Assembly: GCA_947462335.1 (NCBI GenBank)
Contig: OX381714.1
Location: 38,413,360-38,477,359, forward strand
Direction: 5' to 3'
Source of the DNA: Harmothoe impar
Lineage: Eukaryota > Annelida > Polychaeta > Phyllodocida > Polynoidae
Length of the DNA: 64,000 nt
Positions 46,801 to 54,070 of the stretch are shown here, piece after piece. The notes beneath the pieces are model-generated. The model made no database searches, had not been told where the DNA came from, and was given only the letters and a program-made list of their open reading frames with translations. Position numbers and translations under genes: made by a program. Numbering within the stretch: the first letter of the stretch is position 1; every line of letters begins with the position of its first letter.

Positions 46801-49800
46801 TCTGAAAGTCTATCAATACAATGACATTCAGTCGCCAAATATATAACACACAATTGTCATGTAATCTTTTTCACAATGAAACAATAGAGCCATACAGCAT
46901 AACAATATGCAAGCTAAATTATCACCTCAATTTTTATCAGTAAACCTATTGTAGATTAAACCGTTCATTTCATAGCAACTATAATTATATTAACTATCAT
47001 GAGTACCACACATGCTAGGAGTAAATGCACCCTACTACATTCATTACCACATCCAATCGTAGAAGCATTATGAACCGAGACCAAACCCAAAGAAATCATA
47101 TGAACCGAGACCGAACCAAAAACACCAAACACATTTTGAGTTGGACACACACCTTTAGACTGACACTTGCTTTTGTGGTTATTCAAGCATTTTAAGCTTT
47201 TGGTGAATAATGGAAAAGTTTAAGTGTTATTCTTTCCTAAAAACAAACACTAAAAGTCAAAATGTACATGAATAACCTAATATCGTTAATTCAAATAGCA
47301 TTGCAACCATAATGCCCTTTGAAAATAGAAAAACTGCATTTTCGAAATGGGTACTACTGTGATCAAAAGCCTACATCATCAAAGCATTTCAAAAGCAGAT
47401 CCAATTCCTTTGTTCACACCCAAAAACCACACATAACACATACCCACAACAGCATTACTGAACAACAGATATAGCTTACATTGCCAGAGCAGTTGTTGCA
47501 CTTGCAAGATGGGGGAGATAGAGTCAGAATTGCATCTTTGAGCAGTGAATGTAATGAGAGACCAAAGTGTTTGAAGTATAACCTCCAGTTCCCACGCTGA
47601 TCGTATCCCCCGAAGGTCTTGAACTGCCCACGTGTGTACCATTCTCCATAAGAATATATACACTCGCCAGATGAGGCTGGGGATTCATCAATATATTCTA
47701 GGCAGAGCCAGCCTTTTTGTGGGCCACACTCAATTGGCAGGACATATTCCACATCAGGTGGACCTTCACCGTACAACCAGAAAAGTTTGTCATCAACATA
47801 TGTCCTAGACGTATTGATTTGGAGATCTCCTCTACCCTGTTAGAGATGGAATATTAGTAATCCAGTTTGAAATATGATCATTATCATTTAGTTATAAACA
47901 ATACATGAGCTGGTAATTCCTATCATTATGTTGTCACTCCTGGAATAGTGGGGGATCTTTCCTAGTATACACTGTCATTTTAAGATACTTAGAATTCATC
48001 TAAATCTAGGCCACTGAATATTTACAATTTTCATGTTCCACTTTTCTTTCTTAGTATGGCTACATATACCATTCACATACCAGATTGTTGAAATTAAATC
48101 ATTTACAGAAATTAGAAACTGTTGCAAGTTGAGGTTATGCTGATCTGGAAGGCATATTGAATGATCTCACACACATATAGGCATTAAAAATTATACTCAC
48201 CGCTGCAATACAATTTTGACACGAGCATGATGGAGGTGATGTAATCAATGTCTGATTTTTCAGTAGCCCGTTGATCATTTTCCCATAGTGGCTGATCGAT
48301 AATTTCCAGTCTGACCGATGCTCATATCCACCTAGTTTTTTAAATTGGCCTCGGGTATACCACTTTCCGCTTGAATAAATACATTCTCCGGTATTATGAG
48401 GGTTAATTTGGTCCACGTATTTAAGGCATAACCATCCTTTTTTGGGTCCACACTCAACAGGTAGTGCAGAATCCTCCTCAGGTGGATATTCACCATAAAT
48501 TCTCACAAGCTCAGCTTTACTGGACGGAGTTGGCGGAAGTGCTTTTTCAGATCTGCCCTGGTATTCATGCTGTTGGTCGGGCTGTGTAAGAAATAATGAA
48601 CCAGATCAACATCTGGCATCTGATGCAGAACAATTACCAACATTTGACGATGATCATTGAGAACAACATCCGGATTTATTTAATGACCCTTAATTTTTTT
48701 TAAATACATTTCTGATGGTATAAACTTTTCAAGTCAGAGTAGGCGATCTATTATGTACATAACGGACAGGGGGTTGGGAGTAACAGGCTGTCAGTGTTGT
48801 TTGCATGTGTATATAAAGGTTTTCATGGTTATTGTCATACAGAGATTGTGCATATATATAGCAAGGTGCTTAATACTTTTTGTGCTTTATATATAGCAAG
48901 GTGCTAAATATTTAATTTAGTTTCAGTTAACACCTCTTTGATGGCCCTGCCAACCACCATTTCTGAAACATCCCCACCCCAGCCAAGTGTTTCTTGTGAA
49001 TAAAACTATTTAGGAAGTACAAGGATTACTGGACCTTTCATTTATATGAACTATGCTTCTTTAATGCATAAGTAAGAACTCACAAAAGAGTTATAAAATG
49101 CTATATTGGTTCTATGGACCTCCACTTCTAACAGAAATAGTAAAGAAATTCTTTCCCTGTCAGAAAGCTGAGATCATCACCCATAACATTTTCCATGATG
49201 AGAAAACCTGTGTCATTTTAGCAACACTATTACTTACCTTGCCAGCACATTTGTTGCACGAACAGGAACAGGTAGAGATGATGATGGTATTACTCTTGAG
49301 TAACGAAAGGATGGTTTTACTATAGTGTCGGACATCAGCCATCCAGCTTCCTTGGGCCTCTTTGCCTGCTATTTTTCTAAACTTTTGTACATGGTGCCAT
49401 TCCCCAGCATGGTAGACAGACTTCCCAAGTGTCGCAGTGGAGGACTGGACAAGACAACTCAAGTCTAGCCAACCTTTTTTAGATCCACATTCAACAGGCA
49501 ATAAGCCGTCCTTCTCAGGAGGATATGTGCCATATTCATTGATGAGATCTTTGCTGATGTTAGACTTTACAGGAATTGTTGATACTTGATCGGTATGCCG
49601 TGTTTTCCTTGATGTTGATGCCACATTCTCTGTTGCGACATTTTGACCAGCACTTTGCGCTTTCTTTCCCTCATCCTTGGTTGTATCAGTATTTGATGCT
49701 TGCTTCATCTTGGTACCTTTTTGTGTGGATTCAGTAGTAAGCTTCTCTGATGGATGGGTCTTCGCTATATGTGTCATGCAGGTGTCCTCAGTAGAAAATG

Positions 49801-52179
49801 TGTTGGAGCAGAAAGTACAGAGATACCTCTGGGCCCGTGAGGACTTCATGAAAAGGAGATGGGAAAGGTTAATTTATTGAATACCTAGAAAATACTTATG
49901 ATTGCCCTAATAATAACAAGGCCTGTGAGTTCCGGTGAATATTTTGATTTAAATATTCTAAATAACAATGTAAATTTGCGCTTCAAAACCAGAGTTTGTG
50001 CCATAGTCTGACTAAGCTCTGATTTGATACCAAGAATGGCTATACAGGGTGGCTTATACAATGGTTATATGAAGTATATTTCATAAAAAACAAGAGTATA
50101 GTATCATTTACAGAAGAAACCTTGTCCTAATACCAACAGTTGATGATATCAAAAAAAGGTAGGATTTATATTTACTACTTACCCCATCTTTACACATGTC
50201 ACACTGGCAGGCTGGAGGTGAAATAGTGATCGTTTCATTTCTAAACAATGTCTCCAGGGACTTGTTGTGATGGCGTATAGCCATTTTCCAGGCTCGGAGA
50301 GTACCTCGTCCACTTACGTGCATGAACTTGTTTGGAGTCAGCCAGCGTCCTTCATATAGAACACACTGCTTTTCCCTTTCATGCTTGATTTGGCTAAGAA
50401 GACCAATACACATCCACGCAGTGTTTGGCCCACACTCAACCCGTAAAACCCATAATGCCCCACGGACTTCATATTCCTCTGGCAGCATAGTGCCGGCTTC
50501 TGCCATAATTGCTGCTGCTTCATCGTCTTCATGGTCAGATACCTCCAAGTCTACATCCTCATCACTTGCGACTGAGGTTGATGGTGAAGAATCTGACTGC
50601 TGTTGAAATAAAAGGTTCTTCAGTGGTCACATATATTACTATTAACAGTGAAGATTGATGAAATATATGTACCTGGGTAGCCTCTTTCAATTTAACATTA
50701 TCCAATGAAACTCCCTCAACAATAAATTATCAAAAATGTGGGTACATTAAATGAAGTAGGAGTCCACATGATCTTTTCAATGCAATCCTGCTTGCTTATT
50801 ATTATGAATATATGAAGACAAAGGTACTCACATTTGGCTTACAAAACTTGCAGCGGCACATAGGTGGTGAGATGGTCAAAATCTTGTCATTCAAAAGTGA
50901 GAAAACTGTAGAGCCATGGTGTTTGGTTGCCAATTTCCAATTGTGTAGCCATCCTAGCTCACTTTCCTCTGCAAACGCTGCTGGGGATAGCCATCGCCCA
51001 TCAAAGTAAATGCTTTTCTCTGCGGTGTCGCGCAACCGTCCAATACAGAGCCATGCCTTGTTTGATCCACACTGTATGGCCAAAGCAAGTTCTGCACCAG
51101 GCGGACGACCATCTGCTTCAGTTGTATCAGAGAGAGATGTCTTCTGTACAGCTTTGGATGCATCTTCCACAACCTTGTTCTTTACCATTGTTTCATCAGT
51201 GGCCAATTTTGTAGGGTCTTTCTTTTCTGAGGTAGGTGACACTGCCTGAGAGAGAGAATCATACAAACCATTTGAGTTTACAGTTGCAGGTTTTCATTCT
51301 AATCATGGTCATTGGTTTTCACTAAAGATACAGACCCGGTATATGTTAATTTGAAAATCAATACAGATCTTCATCTTCAATAACATCTGAGAAATGAGTA
51401 TAAAACATCAGTAGGACATGCTTAGGGCTAACAAGCCTCAACTTTACCCTGTATCTCGGGTCGACTAAGCTTTTGTTGTCATATTTAGTTTTCAAATAGT
51501 ACTGGTGCAAGTGATGTTAGATTCAAATTCTATTTACCTGTGTTTTGATTTGTTTGCAGCTATCACATTGGCATGCTGGTGGCGAGAGGGATACAACCTG
51601 GTTGTCTAGCAGCCACTTGAAGGTCCTGTTATTGTGGTAGATGAATTCTTGCCACTCAACAAGCGATGCTCGGATACTCGTTTCGATAAAGTCACTGGGA
51701 GTAAGCCATTCATCACTGAAAAAGATGCATTTGCCACTTTGTCTGCGGTCCACTTTCCTGGCCTGGGAAAGACGTTTGAGGCACAGCCAGGCTTTATTCG
51801 GACCACATTCTACGGGCAGTGCACTCTCTAATCCAGATTGACGCGTTTCACTGTTGGAGCGAGAGTTCCTTTCAGACCTTGGATTACTCACATCTGTGGT
51901 ATTCCTGTCTTTGGACCTAACACCACGGTTTTCAGCTGATTTTCCCGCAATCACATCTATTTCTTCTATGCCTGTTGACTCAGCATCCGAGACGCAAATG
52001 AGGGGAACTGATGGCTCGTCCACATCTAGAATTGTGATTTTCGGTTTCGTTGAAGGTGGGATTGCCTCTCCTGCTAGTGGAGTCTGATGAACCTTATCCA
52101 TGTGTTGCCTGTATATGTCCTTGGAGGTAAAAGTGCTGTCGCATAATGCACACATATACACTGCCGACACGGAAGCCAT
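31317..52179 (-). CDS. Giant tandem SAND-domain / C2H2 zinc-finger protein, whole gene span
   Basis: Twenty-five coding exons (listed separately) join in phase 0 without an in-frame stop to predict about 3,487 residues, roughly 385 kDa. Exons 1-24 each encode one SAND-like domain: a cysteine-containing entry strand (LPVECG), GWLCL, G-x-CI, W-x-T-x2-F, G-G, W-x5-H-F-G and an exit motif SPPSCxCxxC. The SAND family (Sp100, AIRE, DEAF1, GMEB) binds DNA or other proteins in the nucleus, which would make this a nuclear chromatin or transcription factor. C2H2 fingers sit in exons 1, 4, 23, 24 and 25. Basic patches such as PKRAR and AKRPR could act as nuclear signals. No catalytic domain is seen. Whether all exons are spliced into one messenger is inferred from phase and spacing. 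Confidence 0.85.
32168..32557 (-). CDS. SAND-array exon 24: C2H2 finger and SAND domain 24
   Basis: Acceptor CCCTATATTGCAG, donor GTAAGC, phase 0-0, 130 codons. The finger CSQCFAKFGKFESCEEHMAV then SH is followed closely by VPVESGPYKGWMCVGRI, GPCILLNGQWLTPPQF, AWQSHISHGG, SPPACHCKKC. Confidence 0.9.
32815..33297 (-). CDS. SAND-array exon 23: C2H2 finger and divergent SAND domain 23
   Basis: Read by hand; it has no suitable start codon and is easily missed. Acceptor CCCTATCCTATAG, donor GTAAGT, phase 0-0, 161 codons with no stop. The finger is CLQCNKLFTTRAICKEHIGN then LH. The SAND unit reads LSVECGAINAWLCLSYI, EECILFNGEMVLPTRF, EWKSHIKHDG, PPACHCDVC; the tryptophan of W-x-T is lost. Confidence 0.88.
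33774..34184 (-). CDS. SAND-array exon 22: divergent SAND domain 22
   Basis: Acceptor CTTTATCTTCCAG, donor GTAAGT, phase 0-0, 137 codons. Lysine-rich and acidic leader; IQVECADITAWLCVGMI, KECVLLKGRLLAPF, NWKLNIKHFG, SPPACGCDIC. The tryptophan of W-x-T is lost. It shares AWLC with domains 1-3 and 23, not with the core. Confidence 0.87.
34805..35122 (-). CDS. SAND-array exon 21: SAND domain 21
   Basis: Acceptor TTTGGTGAAACAG, donor GTGAGT, phase 0-0, 106 codons. YGERPQDVQHSLPVECG, GWMCLEYISEA, GECIYYRGEWYTRTHF, DWKASIKHLG, SPPSCSCEQC. Last of the homogeneous core. Confidence 0.9.
35354..35698 (-). CDS. SAND-array exon 20: SAND domain 20
   Basis: Acceptor ATTTTATTTCAG, donor GTAAGT, phase 0-0, 115 codons. 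YGERPPDGVFAVPIESG, GWLCLEYLDDA, ECIYSHGEWYTRCKF, EWKKAVYHFG, SPPSCKCDFC. Sister of exons 18 and 19. Confidence 0.9.
35758..35880. repeat. Short palindromic MITE-like repeat in intron 19
   Basis: TACCGTAAAATCTGATTTGA opens a stretch that repeats CGGCTTATA and ends in TCGGCTTATACGGG. It belongs to a loose group with 40195-40410 and 55939-56110 that carry TACCGTAAA-like ends. Confidence 0.45.
36284..36634 (-). CDS. SAND-array exon 19: SAND domain 19
   Basis: Donor GTAAGT, phase 0-0, 117 codons. YGERPPDGVYAVPIESG, GWLCLEYIDDS, ECIYSHGQWFVCSKF, NWDDGIWHFG, SPPCCKCDFC. Sister of exons 18 and 20. Confidence 0.9.
37051..37395 (-). CDS. SAND-array exon 18: SAND domain 18
   Basis: Acceptor TTCAG preceded by the same bases as exons 19 and 20, donor GTAAGT, 115 codons. 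YGERPPDGVYAIPIESG, GWLCLEYLNTD, HCIYSHGEWFKRHTF, TWQDGIWHFG, SPPSCKCDFC. The entry cysteine is a serine (IESG), shared with 19 and 20. Confidence 0.9.
37600..38013 (-). CDS. SAND-array exon 17: SAND domain 17
   Basis: Acceptor TCTCATCAACAG, donor GTAAAT, phase 0-0, 138 codons. YGERPPDEHYTLPIECG, GWLCLQYINES, GEVIYSNGEWYTRSRF, DWRKAFRHFG, SPPACKCAYC. The CI cysteine is replaced by valine. Confidence 0.9.
38459..38884 (-). CDS. SAND-array exon 16: SAND domain 16
   Basis: Acceptor TTTCATATTAG, donor GTAAGT, phase 0-0, 142 codons. The leader MVIETEVGNPLPKRARSS matches exons 14 and 15. YGERPPDAGFALPVECG, GWLCLKDYNEA, KCVYSRGNWYKRGQF, SWKQYVMHFG, SPPSCRCAYC. Confidence 0.9.
38953..39262. mobile_element. 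MITE filled with ATTCCATGAC minisatellite
   Basis: Inverted ends CAGGGTTCCCAC and GTGGGAACCCTG enclose many copies of ATTCCATGACATTCCATGAC. TATAA lies on both outer sides and may be the target duplication. It lies between SAND exons 15 and 16. Similar elements are widespread in marine invertebrates, to my knowledge. Confidence 0.8.
39552..39992 (-). CDS. SAND-array exon 15: SAND domain 15
   Basis: Acceptor CCATACTAG, donor GTAAGT, phase 0-0, 147 codons. The leader GSIVETQLSEVLEEPTAKRT is clearly related to exon 14. YGERPPDEDFALPIECG, GECVYSQGHWYTRGAF, SWSRAFKHFG, SPPSCRCVHC. Confidence 0.9.
40195..40410. repeat. Repeat with GGCTTATACAAG units in intron 14
   Basis: TCCCGTATAAGACATGGCTT begins a stretch with several copies of GGCTTATA and the near-inverse GGCTAATACGTGAG at its end. 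Confidence 0.45.
40567..41013 (-). CDS. SAND-array exon 14: SAND domain 14 with basic leader
   Basis: Acceptor CATTCTAG, donor GTAAGT, phase 0-0, 149 codons. The leader VSMVETELSDVFEE then PAPKRARTS contains a possible nuclear localisation patch. The SAND unit reads YGECPPDEEFALPIECG, GWFCLQYVNES, GECIYSHGNWYNRRQF, SWKRAFSHFG, SPPSCCCVRC. Confidence 0.9.
41255..41572 (-). CDS. SAND-array exon 13: SAND domain 13
   Basis: Acceptor CATTTTTCAG-type, donor GTGAGT, phase 0-0, 106 codons, among the shortest. YGERPEDAEFALPIECG, GWLCLEFVDKS, GECIYSHGQWYRRNSF, SWDAVIRHYG, SPASCSCLKC. Confidence 0.9.
41803..42228 (-). CDS. SAND-array exon 12: SAND domain 12
   Basis: Acceptor CTATATTTGCAG, donor GTAAGT, phase 0-0, 142 codons. 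YGEGPPGEEYLLPVECG, GWLCMQYIHEQ, EVIYSNGKWHTVVDF, NWQMSIMHHG, SPPSCICELC. It lacks the CI cysteine. The intron to exon 13 is only about 230 bp. Confidence 0.9.
42431..42817 (-). CDS. SAND-array exon 11: SAND domain 11
   Basis: Acceptor TATATGAACAG, donor GTAAGT, phase 0-0, 129 codons. YGERPPSGEYGLPVEAG, GWLCLEYINEES, GACIYSHGTWYTRSNF, SWQLAVKHFG, SPPSCSCDRC. The entry cysteine is an alanine (VEAG). Confidence 0.9.
43637..44050 (-). CDS. SAND-array exon 10: SAND domain 10
   Basis: Acceptor ACTTTAACAG, donor GTAAGT after CAG, phase 0-0, 138 codons. YGERPPDGEYALPVECG, GWLCLEYINRS, GECIYSYGDWYTRNQF, NWSTTIKHFG, TPPSCSCTKC. The serine of SPP is a threonine. Confidence 0.9.
44378..44722 (-). CDS. 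SAND-array exon 9: SAND domain 9
   Basis: The acceptor CCTCTTTCAG is followed by another CAG (possible NAGNAG). Donor GTAAGT, 115 codons. YGEVPHDVKHTLPIECG, GWLCMEFINES, GECIYSQGKWYTCQQF, VWEQVIRHFG, SPPCCSCLQC. Confidence 0.9.
44903..45325 (-). CDS. SAND-array exon 8: SAND domain 8
   Basis: Acceptor TTTTTCCACACAG, donor GTGAGT, phase 0-0, 141 codons. YGEQPPNEDYALPIECG, GWMCIQNF, GQCIYSSGKWYGRNEF, YWKRIFRHFG, SPPSCRCNKC. Most similar to domain 7 (shared WLCIQ/WMCIQ, YSSGKWY), suggesting pairwise duplication. Confidence 0.9.
46305..46742 (-). CDS. SAND-array exon 7: SAND domain 7
   Basis: Acceptor TTTCTACTGTTTCAG, donor GTAAGT, phase 0-0, 146 codons. A longer acidic then basic leader is followed by YGERPPNQDFALPIECASN, GECVYSSGKWYKRNQF, NWKFVFKHFG, SPPSCQCTNC. 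The glycine after the entry cysteine is replaced (ECAS). Confidence 0.9.
47480..47836 (-). CDS. SAND-array exon 6: SAND domain 6
   Basis: Acceptor CCATCTCTAACAG, donor GTAAGC, phase 0-0, 119 codons. LYGEGPPDVEYVLPIECG, GWLCLEYIDES, GECIYSYGEWYTRGQF, NWRLYFKHFG, SPPSCKCNNC. Confidence 0.9.
48201..48581 (-). CDS. SAND-array exon 5: SAND domain 5
   Basis: Acceptor TTTCTTACACAG, donor GTGAGT, phase 0-0, 127 codons. First of the homogeneous core units: IYGEYPPEEDSALPVECG, GWLCLKYV, GECIYSSGKWYTRGQF, DWKLSISHYG, SPPSCSCQNC. Its WK-x-SI spacing is closest to classical SAND domains. Confidence 0.9.
49238..49843 (-). CDS. SAND-array exon 4: C2H2 finger and SAND domain 4
   Basis: A finger CTFCSNTFSTEDTCMTHIAK then TH (C-x2-C-x12-H-x4-H), a lysine-rich linker, then LPVECGSKKGWLDLSCL, GEWHHVQKF, GSWMADVRHYS and STCSCSCNKC. 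This is the least typical SAND unit: the SPP motif is lost and its CI cysteine is replaced (GKSVYH). The exon start after ATGAAG is inferred by alignment with exon 1. Donor GTAAGT. 202 codons. Confidence 0.82.
50183..50599 (-). CDS. SAND-array exon 3: SAND domain 3
   Basis: The acceptor TTTTATTTCAACAG is followed by a second CAG, so the start may shift by one codon (NAGNAG). Donor GTAAGT. An acidic linker (DEDVDLEVSDHEDDEAA) precedes LRVECGPNTAWMCIGLL, GRWLTPNKF, RAWKMAIRHHN and SPPACQCDMC. About 139 codons. Confidence 0.88.
50832..51245 (-). CDS. SAND-array exon 2: SAND domain 2
   Basis: Acceptor TTCTCTCTCTCAG, donor GTGAGT, phase 0-0, 138 codons. A lysine- and threonine-rich linker is followed by LAIQCGSNKAWLCIGRL, IYFDGRWLSPAAF, HNWKLATKHHG and SPPMCRCKFC. 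The usual cysteine of the CI motif is replaced (KSIYF). Confidence 0.88.
51538..52179 (-). CDS. SAND-array exon 1: C2H2 finger and SAND domain 1
   Basis: The acceptor ATCACTTGCAG directly precedes an ATG (MASVSAVYM), which is either the start codon or an internal methionine. The finger is CALCDSTFTSKDIYRQHMDK then VH (C-x2-C-x12-H-x4-H). A charged linker of about 90 residues precedes a divergent SAND unit: LPVECGPNKAWLCLKRL, GKCIFFSDEWLTPSDF, SPPACQCDSC. The unit has an insertion before GKCIF and an extra tail (KQIKTQ). The donor is GTAAAT. 214 codons. Confidence 0.85.
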
Positions 52180-53899
52180 CTGCAAGTGATGACAACAATT
52201 TTTGGCCTCAAAAACATGGTTAGGTGAAGGATGGGGGCGGTATGATGGGGTTGCACTTGCAGTTTGATTTTCATGTGAGTGTGCTGAGCATACCATCCCC
52301 TGCAAAAGGAATAGCTCAAGAACCTAAATTCGACACAGTGACAAGGACATTTGGAGCTTTTGGCTAAATGGCAGGAGGAATGAAAAGATGGTGATCTATG
52401 GGATATGGTCATTTCATGAAATCTACAGGCCACATAGGCAATTCTCAACATCGACAGGGGTCACGGGGACCCCCCTCCCACCATCATCCAGGGCTCCAGA
52501 GGGGTCCAATTATTTTCTAAAGATTGAGCGTGTGAGTGGCCTCACAGATGACTCAGGGTAAGCTGGAGCTGGAGCTTATCATCTACTTAGATATAGTACT
52601 CCCTTATAATAATTCATTGGTCAATTCTGGCATCAGAAATGAATTCCTTGTTAAAAAGTACCCTCAAGTCATGTGTCATACATGTATGTTATTCCATTTC
52701 AGGCCAGCAGGTGGGTTTGGGTGAGCAGGTGGGTGTGGGAAAGCAGGTGGGTGTGGGTGTGCAGGTGGTGTGGGCGACAGTTGCAGGTTGCGGGCATGTA
52801 CCGCCTTTTGTCCCTATCAAAAAGCGAGTCGATCGGACGACAAACGGCAGAGATACGGGTGGTACAAATTCGTCTGCACACATTGACGTCTCGCGCAGTA
52901 CAAGAAGTACCAGTAGCGCCACTCTTTGACGTGGTGGCATCCGCTAGCCTCGCTTCCACCTCTCCTGATTCATTTAAATTGAATTTAAATTAAAGAACCT
53001 AGATGGGTTTTTTATTGTGTGTTTGAGGGTATTTCAAGTGTAGAAGATGGCATTTCTGCGTGTGAAGAGAGAAATATGGGACAGATTGGCAAAAGTTGTC
53101 ATTTCTATCTTTGCTTTAACACTGGAGCCTATGTACCTTTCATTTAGAGGGTAGCAATTTAAGAGTACTTAAGAGTTTAAGGAAAAGAGAGAAATCACTA
53201 CCTAAAGATCGCAGGCGAATTATAGCAAGAAGGAAAGACATTTCAATTTTTTTTTCGAAGGAATTCGAAACATCTGTCCCCCGACCTTGCCCATCTATCC
53301 CTTTGGTCCTCTGATGTCTATCTATAACACAGGCTGAATGATAGACATTCTCCTATGTAACAAAAACGTCTTAAACCTTGGTTGGGTCGTTTAGTATTAC
53401 TCAGTTACCACTGGAGGTGCAACATGTAGGCCTACCAGGTACCCCAGAGCCTTGCAGAGCATATTATTAGTGTCAGTAGGGGCCTGATACTGTACACCTT
53501 GCTGGGTCCCAAATACCGCTCCCCCAAATACCTTCACGTGCTTCAGTGGGATTTCGCGTTGTCACAAGGAATGAAATGGACCATATTTAATTTTAACCCC
53601 CCCCCCTCCTCCATCATGAAAGCCTAGGCCTAGGCATATATAAAGTTTTGGTCCCCACCATGTCTCATGTCAATAAGCTCCAAACGGTCTATGTCGCCGT
53701 GTCGAATTTAGTGGTCCATACCGGTAATACTAATAGTACCTCCATTGGCCCTGTAAAAGTGAAACTTTCAGGGGCAGTCCATAAAGTACCTGACTCTACA
53801 AACAACAACAAAAAACGTTTCAAAAAGATGAGGAAAACGTTCTCAAAAAAACGTTCAGAAAACGTGTTCCTTGTTTGCAGGGGGGTCTTGGTCAGAGCG
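52180..53899. other. Upstream region of the SAND-array gene, no supported exon
   Basis: Probably the first intron. It contains a small minisatellite (52707-52775) and overlapping open frames at 52689-52993 on both strands that look like repeat-derived noise. Otherwise AT-rich. Confidence 0.5.
52707..52775. repeat. Minisatellite (CAGGTGGGTGTGGG unit)
   Basis: Four or five copies of a 14-18 bp G/T-rich unit. Confidence 0.75.
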
Positions 53900-53907
53900 T
53901 GACAAAC

Positions 53908-54041
53908 AGGGGGGGATCCAGGAATTTCGGAAAGGGGGGGGGGCACTGTAATACCTACAGCATTGGGGGTGTTGAACCATCTGAATTAGAATGTACAGAT
54001 AAAAAATGGGGGGGGGGGGGCGCCCCCCCTGGATCCGCCCC
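53908..54041. mobile_element. hAT-like MITE with perfect 8-bp target duplication
   Basis: TGACAAAC lies on both sides (53900-53907 and 54042-54049). The ends GGGGGGGATCCAGG and CCTGGATCCGCCCC are inverted with one mismatch. An 8-bp duplication and CAGGGG-like ends are typical of hAT transposons. Confidence 0.82.
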
Positions 54042-54070
54042 TGACAAACAATTATGAATATAGGCCTATG

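Noticed and set aside
31317..52179. The SAND exons as separate short genes or pseudogenes
   Set aside because: All exons share frame and phase, keep intact splice sites and have no stops; only one stop codon (31317) ends the series.
52689..52993. Overlapping open frames on both strands near a GGGTGTGG minisatellite
   Set aside because: Composition comes from the tandem repeat; no domain, no splice context, three overlapping frames of equal quality.
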